Of a stretch of DNA of 64,000 nt, positions 44,859 through 54,022 are shown one piece after another. Position numbers and translations under genes: made by a program. This DNA comes from UBA9926 sp038131595 (GTDB lineage Bacteria; Pseudomonadota; Gammaproteobacteria; Pseudomonadales; Azotimanducaceae). The DNA is taken from contig JAYPPR010000007.1 in the NCBI GenBank assembly GCA_038131595.1, forward strand, positions 36,816 through 100,815, written 5' to 3'. The notes under the pieces were generated by a model. It had not been told where the DNA came from and did no database searches. It was given only the letters and a program-made list of their open reading frames with translations. Within the stretch, counting starts at the first letter, position 1; each line of letters opens with the position of its first letter.

Positions 44859-45800
44859 ATGCCGGACCTTCACTCATCAACCCAAACGAGCGGCCGCGGC
44901 ATTCGTGCAACGCTCGCCGACTTAATCGAACTTCGCTTTGAGGCTTCGAGAATGACGTTGCCGCGCAATATCCGGGCAACCCATCCGATCTCAGGACAGT
45001 TACGATCAAAGATTCAGGGGCGAGGCGTTGATTTCTCTGAGGTCAGGCTGTACCAGCCAGGTGATGATGTTAGAAGCATCGACTGGCGAGTCACCGCTCG
45101 AACCAATCAACCCCACACCAAGCTGTTTCAGGAAGAAAAAGAGCGACCCGTACTCGTCCTCATCGATCAAGGCGCATCCTTGTTTTTTGGGTCTAAAGTA
45201 CGGTTTAAATCCGTCGCGGCGGCCCGATTAGGGCTTTCGATTGCCTGGTCAGCCCTTGCTGAGGGTGATCGAGTGGGCGGCATCGTGTTCAACGGGCAAG
45301 GGCATGAGGAGGTTCGACCCAGACGAAGCCGCACGTCCGTTCTACACCTTGCCAACCGAACCGTGGGCTACAACCACCGATTAGCGAGCGAACAGGAAAC
45401 CAACCCTTCTCAGCTGGCTGACGCCCTACTCGCTGCCTATCGCGTGTCACGTCATGGCAGCTTGGTCTTCATCATCAGCGATTTTCAATCATTGACCGAA
45501 GAAGCCGAAACGTACCTCGCTCAACTCGGGCGTTTCAACTTAGTCTATGGTGTCCATGTGTTCGACGAATTAGAGCGGAACCTTCCTAGGCCAGGCCAAT
45601 ACTCGATGACTGACGGTGAGACGTTCATCAAAGTCGATACGTCAAACAATCAACATCGAGCCGATTATTCCGACGCATTCGCACTCGAATCACGGCGAGT
45701 CGAATCTTGCTTTATCAGATCGGGAGGCGCCTATCTTGCCCACCCCTGCCATGAGACGCCGTTTGCTCTGCGATTTCATGACCATCGCGTGTCTAGCTAG
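44859..45800 (+). CDS. DUF58 domain protein
   Basis: A 313-residue protein whose hallmark YQPGDDVRSIDWRVTARTNQP is complete, preceded by GRGVDFSEVR. The C-terminal half adopts a VWA-like fold in this family (LVLIDQGASLFFG). It lies 7 bp after moxR, its standard partner. Confidence 0.94.
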   Translation: MPDLHSSTQTSGRGIRATLADLIELRFEASRMTLPRNIRATHPISGQLRSKIQGRGVDFSEVRLYQPGDDVRSIDWRVTARTNQPHTKLFQEEKERPVLVLIDQGASLFFGSKVRFKSVAAARLGLSIAWSALAEGDRVGGIVFNGQGHEEVRPRRSRTSVLHLANRTVGYNHRLASEQETNPSQLADALLAAYRVSRHGSLVFIISDFQSLTEEAETYLAQLGRFNLVYGVHVFDELERNLPRPGQYSMTDGETFIKVDTSNNQHRADYSDAFALESRRVESCFIRSGGAYLAHPCHETPFALRFHDHRVSS

Positions 45801-45812
45801 GCTGATTGAATC

Positions 45813-46337
45813 ATGCAGATGCCCGCTACCGCCAATCCTCTTGACCAACTAAAGGACATTCATACTCCGGATGCGATTGGCCTCTGGCCACCCGCTATTG
45901 GCTGGTATCTCATCGCAGCTTTTCTAGTTGCTGCGCTGGTGCTCGTCGGCGTGACACTGTGGCGCCGCTGGCAGCAAAACGCTTACCGGCGAGCTGCGCT
46001 ACAAGAATGTGATGACATTGAGCGGGAGATAACCGCTGAATCAGACTATCGCACGGCCGCAATCCGCATCGCCACACTACTCAAGCGCACCGCGCTCTCT
46101 GTATTCCCTCGTGCGGAGGTTGCGCCCTTATCCGGGGACGCATGGATATTGTTTCTCGAGTCGAAAGCGAGCGAGGCACGCTTTTCCATTGCCTCAAGCC
46201 AACTCCTCATCGAAGCGAGTTTTCGCGAAAACCCGCCCGACAACCAGAGCGATGTCGCCCAGTTGCTAGATGAGGCTAGGCGGTGGATTCGTAAGCATCA
46301 GCGCCCCAACGCAGCGTCTGGAGGCGAGCATGCTTGA
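45813..46337 (+). CDS. DUF4381 domain protein (membrane-anchored)
   Basis: A 174-residue protein. PLDQLKDIHTPDAIGLWPPA is the family opening, then one helix (WYLIAAFLVAALVLVGVTLW), and a cytoplasmic helical domain (ALLKRTALSVFPRAEVAPLSG). It is the small membrane partner usually found between DUF58 and the VWA proteins. Its stop overlaps the next ATG. Confidence 0.9.
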   Translation: MQMPATANPLDQLKDIHTPDAIGLWPPAIGWYLIAAFLVAALVLVGVTLWRRWQQNAYRRAALQECDDIEREITAESDYRTAAIRIATLLKRTALSVFPRAEVAPLSGDAWILFLESKASEARFSIASSQLLIEASFRENPPDNQSDVAQLLDEARRWIRKHQRPNAASGGEHA

Positions 46338-47370
46338 GTTTGCTTGGCCTTGGTTTGGTTGGCTTGTGGGTTTGCCACTCCTTGCGATCCTTGCCCCGCC
46401 CGTTCAATCGGAGGAGTTAGCGCTTCGTTTGCCTCGATTTCAGGATCTTCAGCAAATGAGCGCTCGACGCCGCTCAGCACGCTTTATCTGGTTCAAACGA
46501 GCACTCGCAACACTCATCTGGGCGTGCCTCGTCATCGCCGGCATGCAGCCGAGGTGGGTAGATGAACCCATTTCACTTCCCAGCAACGGTCGCGATCTTC
46601 TGCTAGCCGTGGACATCTCTGGATCGATGGGTACCGAGGACATGCGGCTTGGTGGCAACGAGGTACCAAGACTCGATGCAGTGAAAACCGTCGTTGGCGA
46701 TTTTGTTGAACTTCGAAAAGGGGATCGACTTGGCTTGATCCTATTCGGCACTCAGGCCTATCTCCAGGCGCCCCTAACATTTGACCGGTCTACCGTTCGC
46801 GCACTGCTAACCGAGACACCCATCGGTATTGCTGGAGGCAAAACGGCCATTGGCGATGCGATTGGCCTTGCAGTCAAGCGACTGCTTGATCGGCCCGCCG
46901 AGCACCGAGTGCTGATCCTGCTCACCGATGGTGTCAATAACGTGGGAGAAGTGAGCCCACTGCAAGCCGCGAAGCTGGCCGCAAAAGAAGGCATCCGTAT
47001 TTACACCATCGGCTTTGGTGCAGATGAGATGCAAGTGTCAGGATTACTATTTAACCGAACGGTGAATCCGTCTGCCGAACTCGATGAGGAGACACTAGAG
47101 GAAATCGCTTCGCTAACCGGCGGGATCTATCAACGCGCGCGGTCCACCGCAGAGCTCGCGTCAATTTACAGCGCCCTCGACGAGCTAGAACCCATTGAAC
47201 TGGATGCGGATATTTTCCGCCCCGAAAAGTCGTTGTATTTTTGGCCCTTGGGCGCGGCGCTGGCACTCACGCTAACTTGGGCCATTGCACTAGTGACGAC
47301 GGTAGGCATTCGGCGACTACGATTCCGCAGCGCGCAGCTTGGTCGACCACGCGAGGTGCAAAATGCCTGA
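46330..47370 (+). CDS. BatA-like VWA domain membrane protein
   Basis: A 346-residue protein from the ATG at 46330 with GGAGG about 5 nt before it. It has an N-terminal hydrophobic hairpin (FAWPWFGWLVGLPLLAILAP, FKRALATLIWACLVIAGM), a VWA domain with a complete MIDAS motif (LLAVDISGSMGTEDM) and LLTDGVNNVGE, and a C-terminal helix. It overlaps both neighbours by 8 bp. Probably assembles with the MoxR and second VWA proteins at the inner membrane. Confidence 0.92.
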   Translation: MLEFAWPWFGWLVGLPLLAILAPPVQSEELALRLPRFQDLQQMSARRRSARFIWFKRALATLIWACLVIAGMQPRWVDEPISLPSNGRDLLLAVDISGSMGTEDMRLGGNEVPRLDAVKTVVGDFVELRKGDRLGLILFGTQAYLQAPLTFDRSTVRALLTETPIGIAGGKTAIGDAIGLAVKRLLDRPAEHRVLILLTDGVNNVGEVSPLQAAKLAAKEGIRIYTIGFGADEMQVSGLLFNRTVNPSAELDEETLEEIASLTGGIYQRARSTAELASIYSALDELEPIELDADIFRPEKSLYFWPLGAALALTLTWAIALVTTVGIRRLRFRSAQLGRPREVQNA

Positions 47371-49147
47371 AGCACTGAGCGAATTTCACTTTTTGCGCCC
47401 CATCTGGCTGGTTGGGCTGCTGGCGCTACCTATTCTTATCTGGCTCTTGCACCGACTCGTTGCACGAGCAAGCGCCTGGCGCGACGTGCTTGATAATGAT
47501 CTTGTGGAGCCTTTACTCGTCAGTCGTGGCCATCGCAGCCGACTTCGCCCTCTCCCCCTCTTAGCCGCAGTCTGGCTGCTCACAGTGGTCGCGCTCGCCG
47601 GGCCCACTTGGGAGAAAGCGCCACAACCCATTGTGGTGCGCGAGGACGCCTTGGTCGTCATTCTCGATCTCACTTGGAGCATGTACGCCACCGACACTGC
47701 GCCTAATCGACTCACTGCGGCGAAGCGAAAGTTGGAGGATCTGCTAGCGAGGCGCACAGAAGGCATGACGGGACTCATCACTTTCGCGGGTGATGCGCAC
47801 GCCGTCACGCCACTAACAGACGACACAGAAACCATCAAAACACTGCTCCCAGCTTTAAAACCCGACATCATGCCAGCTCCCGGCAGCCGACTCGCTCCCG
47901 CACTCACCCTCGCACGACAGCTTTTCGAGCAAGCCAATGTTTCCTCAGGTCGCGTGCTTGTCATAACCGACGAGATCAGGGATGCGACTCAAGCTCGCGC
48001 GGCCGCTCAATCGCTAGGCGGAGCCTTCAGCCTCTCTCTACTCGTTGTCGGAACCAGTGAAGGGGCCCCTATTTCTATTCAAACGAATGGTCAGTCCAGC
48101 TTCTTGAAAGATGATGCGGGCAATCTAGTTCTGCCAAGCGTCGATGTTGATGCGCTGAGTACGTTTGCCAGCGATTCAAACGCGTTAATCAGCGCTCTAA
48201 CACTTGGGCCAGAGGATCTTGACCGATTGCTTCCTGCGGATCTCGAGCTCGACGATGTGTTTCGATCCCTCGATCGAGAATTTGATCTATGGCGCGAATT
48301 TGGTGCTTATTTGCTCCTGCTCATCGTGCCCCTCGCTGCCATGGGATTCAGGCGGGGGTGGTTATGGGGCCTCGTACCCCTGCTACTTTTCCAGACCCCG
48401 CCAGCCAGCGCATCTTGGTGGGACGATCTCTGGCAGACCAAAGACCAACAAGGCGCAGCAGCGCTAAACGCAGGGGAACCCAAACGCGCCGCAGACTTAT
48501 TTCAAGCCAACGACTGGAAAGGAACAGCGCATTACCGAGCGGGAGATTTTGCTGCTGCCGCAGAGCAATATTCAGAAGGCGCCACGCTCGATGATCGATA
48601 CAACCTTGGCAACGCGCTGGCCCAGATGGGGGAAACAGAAGCCGCTATCGAAGCCTACTCTCAGGTGCTAGCTGAAGACCCCTCTTTCGAGGATGCGGCC
48701 TTCAATAAAGCACTGCTTGAGCAAATGCAGCAAAACGAGCAGCAGCAGGATCAGCAGAACGAGGAAGGAGATGGAGACCCTTCTGATCAGCAGCAAGGCT
48801 CTGGGGATCAAAGTGAAACAGAGGGCGAGCAGTCAGCGCCAGAAGACGCATCGCAGTCCGACGCGGAAGATGAATCAGAGCAATCTGATAACGCAGAAGA
48901 GGAAAACCCGAGCGATCCTAGCGACCAGCCTGAACCCGAGGACGAGCCCGAGAGCGAATCTGCGGCCGCAGAAGCTGAGACCGCAGAGGAAGCGCTCGAT
49001 CCTGAACAGCAACAGGCCATGGAACAATGGCTGAAGCGCGTACCTGATGACCCTGGCGGACTGCTTCGCCGAAAGTTCCAACAACAATTCGAAGATCGGG
49101 TTCGACGAGGCGACATCACCCGCAAAGACTTTGAGAGAAATTGGTAA
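47363..49147 (+). CDS. BatB-like VWA protein with TPR and an acidic low-complexity tail
   Basis: A 594-residue protein from the ATG at 47363 with GAGG just upstream. Membrane helices flank a VWA domain whose MIDAS reads VVILDLTWSMYATD, with Thr in place of the usual second Ser. After RRGWLWGLVPLLLF comes a periplasmic TPR part (YNLGNALAQMGETEAAIEAY) and a long Gln/Glu/Asp/Ser-rich tract, then a conserved end (MEQWLKRVPDDPGGLLRRKF). This is a BatB-BatC fusion, frequent in gammaproteobacteria. Confidence 0.92.
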   Translation: MPEALSEFHFLRPIWLVGLLALPILIWLLHRLVARASAWRDVLDNDLVEPLLVSRGHRSRLRPLPLLAAVWLLTVVALAGPTWEKAPQPIVVREDALVVILDLTWSMYATDTAPNRLTAAKRKLEDLLARRTEGMTGLITFAGDAHAVTPLTDDTETIKTLLPALKPDIMPAPGSRLAPALTLARQLFEQANVSSGRVLVITDEIRDATQARAAAQSLGGAFSLSLLVVGTSEGAPISIQTNGQSSFLKDDAGNLVLPSVDVDALSTFASDSNALISALTLGPEDLDRLLPADLELDDVFRSLDREFDLWREFGAYLLLLIVPLAAMGFRRGWLWGLVPLLLFQTPPASASWWDDLWQTKDQQGAAALNAGEPKRAADLFQANDWKGTAHYRAGDFAAAAEQYSEGATLDDRYNLGNALAQMGETEAAIEAYSQVLAEDPSFEDAAFNKALLEQMQQNEQQQDQQNEEGDGDPSDQQQGSGDQSETEGEQSAPEDASQSDAEDESEQSDNAEEENPSDPSDQPEPEDEPESESAAAEAETAEEALDPEQQQAMEQWLKRVPDDPGGLLRRKFQQQFEDRVRRGDITRKDFERNW

Positions 49148-49151
49148 CCCT

Positions 49152-50540
49152 ATGCGACTTATCCTCACCGTCATTTTATTTTTGGGACTGACAACCTCGG
49201 CCGTAATCGCGCGAGGAGCGGTCACCGCAACCGTCGATCGAAACCAGATCACGGAATTTGACTTGTTGACCCTCACCTTGCGTGTCACCGGCGACAATAC
49301 CAGCGAGCCAGACCCCTCTCCGCTAGAGCGTAACTTTGAGATCGTTGGCCAGCAGTCCCAGCAGAACAGCTCGATCTCGATCATCAATGGCCAGCAATCC
49401 CGTCGCTCCTACGTCGACCACGTGTTCACGCTTCGCCCCAAGACCATGGGCAGACTCAGCATCCCATCCCTTACCGTGGGAACCGAGCAAACCAGCCCCA
49501 TTCCTGTTTCCGTTGTTGCTCAGTCTCAAGCCGCTAAAGATCGGATGCAGCAAATTTTATTTTTCGAGACGCTGGTGAGTGAGCCAGTGGTTTATGTTCA
49601 GGGCCAACTGATCTACACCGTGAGGCTCTACTACGCAGATTCTATTTCGGGCGATTTTCCAGCGCCGCCGGCGCCCGCCGATACCATTGTCGAAATCCTA
49701 GTCGACGAGAAGCGATTCGAGACCATCTTCAACAACAAGCGCTACTACGTGCTCGAAAAACAGTACGCACTGTTCCCGCAACAAAGTGGTGAGCTTGTTT
49801 TAGCACCTGAGACATTCATCGGTACCCGCGGCCGGGGCGGCATTTTTTCAAGCAGAGAGAGAGTCAGCGCCGTCTCCAAAGGGCACTCCATTACCGTTAA
49901 GCCCCAACCCCCGAGCTTTACCGGGCGATCGTGGCTGCCAGCCCAGGCCTTCTCGGGAGAGCAGGTCATCAACTTGCCGGACGGGCTACCTAAAGTGGGT
50001 GATCCCATCAATCGGGTCATCGAACTGAAAGGCGTTGGTATCTCAGGCGCGCTCATACCCGACATTACGCTCCTTGAACCGCCAGGCGCCCGCGTCTATC
50101 TCGATCAACCTGTGACTGAGGAATTTTCAGATGCGCGAGGCCTAAGCGCAGAGTCCTCCATTACGGCTGGAATCGTGCCGACCGAGCCAGGCGAGCTCAT
50201 CCTTGAGGAGATCCGCATCCCTTGGTGGAACACGGTGCTTGACCGTGAGGAGGTTGTAGTCTTACCCCAGCGGATCATTCAAGTACTGCCCGCGCAATTG
50301 ACTTCCGATCCTTTCAAGGCCGCGCCCACCTCGCCGATCCCAACTGAAACCGACGATCATCCAGGCCTGCTCCTTGAGCTGCGCATTTGGCAGGGTATCA
50401 GCCTCATTCTCGGCCTGGGATGGCTCTTTTACTACGCCATGAAACGGGAACCATCCATACCTGCACCAGTCAGCGATGCGCCATCGCCTTCCTTTGAGCT
50501 CGGCACGTTAAAGCAAGCCTGCCGGTCGGGCGATTCCTAG
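49152..50540 (+). CDS. BatD family protein, truncated by a frameshift near the C terminus
   Basis: A 462-residue frame from the ATG at 49152. Signal peptide LILTVILFLGLTTSAVIARG is followed by the BatD opening (VTATVDRNQITEFDLLTLTL), several beta-rich repeats and a membrane helix (GISLILGLGWLFYYAM). The frame then stops at a TAG (50538) soon after TLKQACRSGD. The usual C-terminal cytoplasmic part continues in another frame to 50796. Skipping one T in GATTCCTAGG joins them as ACRSGD-PRRALAQLRSW. Confidence 0.92.
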   Translation: MRLILTVILFLGLTTSAVIARGAVTATVDRNQITEFDLLTLTLRVTGDNTSEPDPSPLERNFEIVGQQSQQNSSISIINGQQSRRSYVDHVFTLRPKTMGRLSIPSLTVGTEQTSPIPVSVVAQSQAAKDRMQQILFFETLVSEPVVYVQGQLIYTVRLYYADSISGDFPAPPAPADTIVEILVDEKRFETIFNNKRYYVLEKQYALFPQQSGELVLAPETFIGTRGRGGIFSSRERVSAVSKGHSITVKPQPPSFTGRSWLPAQAFSGEQVINLPDGLPKVGDPINRVIELKGVGISGALIPDITLLEPPGARVYLDQPVTEEFSDARGLSAESSITAGIVPTEPGELILEEIRIPWWNTVLDREEVVVLPQRIIQVLPAQLTSDPFKAAPTSPIPTETDDHPGLLLELRIWQGISLILGLGWLFYYAMKREPSIPAPVSDAPSPSFELGTLKQACRSGDS

Positions 50541-50796
50541 GCGGGCCTTGGCCCAGCTCCGTAGTTGGCAACAATCTCGATTCGAAGATGCCCGTTCGCT
50601 TTCAGGATTGATTGAACGCTTTCCTGTGCTCGCAGCGCCCATCCAGCACCTTGAGCAGTCCCTCTATGGCGGCGGCGAGGCCTCAGCATGGCAAGGTGAT
50701 GCGCTACTCGCTGCAGTGCTCGAAGTGGATGCAAAGGCCATAGAGCGCGCGGCGCCTGCAGGCCCACTCGTTGCCCACTTAAACCCGCAATCATAA
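50541..50796 (+). pseudogene. C-terminal fragment of BatD in a shifted frame
   Basis: RRALAQLRSWQQSRFEDARS, later HLEQSLYGGGEASAWQGDAL, is the standard end of BatD proteins (alpha-helical, Leu-Tyr-Gly before a Trp). Joined to the upstream frame with one base ignored, the product would be 547 residues, normal for the family. Confidence 0.75.
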
Positions 50797-50951
50797 TCGC
50801 GCGGCGGTCCGCATTGGGTGCATAAGCGGTCTCCGCGAACCAAGCGACGGTCAGGGAAAGCTCATCGCTATTCGCAAATCTTCTAACCTGCACCCCCATA
50901 GGCGCGAGAAGACGAAAGAGAAGCCAACCCGCCCACCAATAGCCAGTCGCA

Positions 50952-51602
50952 TCACGCTTCAGTGGATGGCGCGTCGAGGCTCTTGTTGACCACCTCAAAC
51001 ACGTCAGCTGAGAGCGCATCCTGGCTTTGAATGCGCTCTAACGCCCCACGCATCAATGCTTGACGACTCGAATCAAACTTTCGCCATCTTGTTAGTGGGC
51101 CCAGCATACGCGCCGCCATCTGCGGGTTAAATTGATCCAACTTGATCACGGTATCTGCTAGCAGCGCGTACCCATCGCCGGAAGCCGCATGGAATCCCGC
51201 CATGTTCTGACCCGCAAACCCACCCAGCACACTTCTCATTCGGTTGGGCACCTCTAACGTGTAATCAGGGTGCGACATCAGCGCCTTCACCCTGTCGACC
51301 GCATCTGAGCCCGCGCCAGCGGCTTGAATCGAGAACCAAAGATCCATCACCAAGGCATCTTTCTCTCCCTTGGTATAAAAATCAGCAAGCATCCAATCAC
51401 GCGCCGCTGCCGCTGATGGCAGCTCAGAGCCAACGACTGAACGGAGGGCGCCCGCCCACAGCGTCATGTTGTCAGCTGATCGGTAAATGTCCTCCGCGAG
51501 TGACACTGCACTGTCATGACTAGACGCGAGCAAGTAATCCAAACAGATCGTCACAATCGCGCGCCGCCCAACCGCGCTTGGCGTCATTTCAAAGGGCGCC
51601 AT
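50952..51602 (-). pseudogene. pepN: C-terminal fragment of aminopeptidase N in a shifted frame
   Basis: EMTPSAVGRRAIVTICLDYL and WFSIQAAG ... MLGPLTRWRKFDSSRQALM are the typical C-terminal HEAT-like domain of PepN, including the PLxxW/F-like end. The frame starts usefully at about 51590; the ATG at 51602 is only the nearest in-frame start. Without the N-terminal part it has no catalytic domain. Confidence 0.85.
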
Positions 51603-53658
51603 CTGATCGAGCTGCAGCCAATGCATCAACCAGCTCCTCATGCAAGTCATCGGCAACGATGGATTTGGCTGCCTTACGAGCAGCAACTAATGTATCGACG
51701 TTGACCTCACCTCGTAGCTCACCCAGGAAGGCGAGACCCGGCAGCGCCAGGTTGTAGGCCACACTTGCGCCGTCTACCGCATCATCGTTGACTCGCTGGG
51801 CGGCCGCTAGGTGATGGCGCATCATTGCCTTGAAGGCCTCTTTTGCTTCCTCTAACTGCTCATTGTTCGTTCCCGATTCGAGTGCGCCAATCAGCGCAAT
51901 CGACAGTCGCTGCCCGGCTTCCCATCGATTGAAGCCATCACTGTCGTGCCTGGATAAAAATCCTAATTCCTCAAGCGAGTAATCGAAATTGATTTTCACT
52001 GGCGCGGAAAAATGTCGGCCAATAGAGGGAACGGGCGCCTCAGTGACACCGGTTAATTGGAACGTTTGCTTGGCCTCACGAAGCTCTAGCACGCGAGAAA
52101 AACCCGATTCACTTTGAATAATCCGTGCCGACTCCCCTTTAACCTCAAATGGAATGTCCTGCCCTGAGGCGCCAACCAAGCCAAGCGTAATGGGCATATG
52201 CAGGGGCACCTTCACCGGTTGCCCTGGCGTGGGAGGCGTCATTTGCGAAATCGTTAACTCATAACACTGATTGGCCTCATCATAATGGCCGCTCACGTCG
52301 AGACTTGGCGTTCCCGCTTGGTCGTACCAATGCTGGAACTGGACTAAATCTGCCCCACTGGCATCCGTCATCGCCCTAACAAAGTCCTCGGTCGTGACGG
52401 CTTGGCCGTCGTGGCGCTCAAAATACAGGTCCGTTCCTTTGCGGAAGTCATCGGGGCCGAGGAGCGTCGCGAGCATCCCCACAACCTCAGCTCCCTTCTC
52501 GTAAACCGTAGCCGTGTAAAAGTTATTAATCTCGATGAATGAGGGAGGTCTTATGGGATGCGCCATAGGGCCCGCATCCTCTGGGAATTGCGCACTCCGC
52601 AGCATCTGTACCTGCTCAATGCGGCATACGCTCGAAGACCATTGGTCCGCTGAGAACTGTTGATCTCGAAGCACAGTGAAGCCTTCTTTCAGGCTCAGTT
52701 GAAACCAGTCCCGGCAGGTCACTCGATTGCCTGACCAATTGTGGAAATACTCGTGGGCGACGACTGACTCGACTCGCTGAAAGCCTGCGTCGGTGGTCGT
52801 CTCTGGGTGCGCGAGCACGCAAGAGGTGTTGAAAATATTGAGGCCCTTATTCTCCATCGCCCCCATGTTGAAACTATCCACCGCTACGACCATGAAGATG
52901 TCGAGGTCGTACTCGCGGCCATAGGTTTCTTCATCCCACCGCATCGAGGTCTTAAGGCTTTCCATTGCAAAATCGACTTTGTCGATGTTGTGTGCCTCGG
53001 TGAAAATCTGAAGCGTGACTTGGCGCCCGCTCGCTGTCGTAAAGGTGTCCTCAATGAACTCGAGATCGCCGGCTACCAACGCGTACAGATAGGCAGGTTT
53101 TAAGAAGGGGTCGTGCCAAGTGACTCGATGCTTGTCACCCAGATCCTCACGAGACTGGGCATTACCATTTGACAGCAATACAGGGTATTTCGCCTTGTCC
53201 GCCGTAATCGTTGTCGTGAATTCAGATAGCACATCGGGACGGTCCAAATACCAGGTGATATTGCGAAACCCTTCTGCCTCGCATTGAGTGCAAAACATGT
53301 CGCCTGACTGATACAGCCCAGACAATGACTTGTTGTCCTGAGGCTTAATCGTGACGTCGGTTTCGAGGACGAACTGCTCGGGCAGATCGAATAAGGTGAG
53401 CTTGCCATCTTCGATGGCGTATTCGTTGTGGGAGAGCTGACGGCCATCAATCGCAATCGATTGCGTTGCAAGGTCAGTTGAACCGTCGAGCACAAGACGG
53501 GTCTCACGACGACCCTCAGGGTTTTGCTTCATCGTAAGAGAGGCTCGTACGCGAGTTTCTTCTTCGCCCAACTCAACATCTAGCGCGGTTTGCTCGATGA
53601 GGTAACCCGGCACCTCATAGTCTTTTAGATGAATGACATGGGGTTGTCCCTCTCTCAT
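51589..53658 (-). CDS. pepN: Aminopeptidase N (M1 family), N-terminal and catalytic part; frameshifted
   Basis: A 689-residue frame with the M1 exopeptidase motif GAMENKGLNIF and zinc site HEYFHNWSGNRVTCRDWFQLSLKEG (HExxH with the distal Glu). It stops at TGA (51589-51591) directly after a CTT codon, then continues one base later as EMTPSAVGRRA. Joined with one base skipped the protein has 901 residues, the normal size. PepN is the main cytoplasmic broad-specificity aminopeptidase of these bacteria, so a truly broken gene would be surprising. A repeat array lies upstream of its start. Confidence 0.95.
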   Translation of the reverse strand: MREGQPHVIHLKDYEVPGYLIEQTALDVELGEEETRVRASLTMKQNPEGRRETRLVLDGSTDLATQSIAIDGRQLSHNEYAIEDGKLTLFDLPEQFVLETDVTIKPQDNKSLSGLYQSGDMFCTQCEAEGFRNITWYLDRPDVLSEFTTTITADKAKYPVLLSNGNAQSREDLGDKHRVTWHDPFLKPAYLYALVAGDLEFIEDTFTTASGRQVTLQIFTEAHNIDKVDFAMESLKTSMRWDEETYGREYDLDIFMVVAVDSFNMGAMENKGLNIFNTSCVLAHPETTTDAGFQRVESVVAHEYFHNWSGNRVTCRDWFQLSLKEGFTVLRDQQFSADQWSSSVCRIEQVQMLRSAQFPEDAGPMAHPIRPPSFIEINNFYTATVYEKGAEVVGMLATLLGPDDFRKGTDLYFERHDGQAVTTEDFVRAMTDASGADLVQFQHWYDQAGTPSLDVSGHYDEANQCYELTISQMTPPTPGQPVKVPLHMPITLGLVGASGQDIPFEVKGESARIIQSESGFSRVLELREAKQTFQLTGVTEAPVPSIGRHFSAPVKINFDYSLEELGFLSRHDSDGFNRWEAGQRLSIALIGALESGTNNEQLEEAKEAFKAMMRHHLAAAQRVNDDAVDGASVAYNLALPGLAFLGELRGEVNVDTLVAARKAAKSIVADDLHEELVDALAAARSDGAL

Positions 53659-54022
53659 TTTCCACTCCTCAAACCATTAGTTCATTTAGTCCTGACGCTA
53701 GGAGAGCACCGCCTTGGCTCCTCACGACAAGCGGCTATCCTTTCGTCTCTTGCGAGGCGACTTCTTCTACGCTCTATCATACCCTCTTGAGCGTCCTCAG
53801 CGGCCTAGTTGAGAGCCCTCAGCGTCTATTCTTGAAAGCATTCAGCGTTCAGCGTATTTATTGAGAGCCCTCAGCGTATTTTTTGAGAGCCCTCAGCGTA
53901 TTTTTTGAGAACCCTCAGCGTCTCAACGCCACTCACTTCAATTGATCTGGCGCTACAGATACAACCGACACTGAAATGCGCCGCTCCCTCTTAAGCTGCA
54001 GACAGTCTGCTAGACTCCCCCC
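53659..54022. other. Divergent pepN-DUF2797 intergenic region
   Basis: 364 bases. Half of it is the 22-bp repeat array at 53787-53926. The rest has no recognised gene; GGAG-type ribosome binding sequence for pepN lies directly before its start. Confidence 0.5.
53787..53926. repeat. 22-bp tandem repeat array with dyad cores, upstream of pepN
   Basis: Six consecutive units start at 53787, 53809, 53832, 53861, 53883 and 53905. The best-preserved units begin TTGAGAGCCCTCAGCG; the two at 53861 and 53883 are identical over 22 bp, the one at 53832 is 29 bp long. Each core TGAGAGCCCTCA is a 12-bp near-palindrome with one mismatched pair. A 22-bp pitch is two helical turns, so cores lie on the same face of DNA. 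Confidence 0.9.

Noticed and set aside
50537..51019. A 161-residue minus-strand frame between batD and pepN
   Set aside because: It overlaps the BatD C-terminal fragment antisense and the end of pepN, and its sequence is Arg/Leu-rich without a family look. A short middle part (GYWWAGWLLFRLLAPMG) looks protein-like but has no start of its own.
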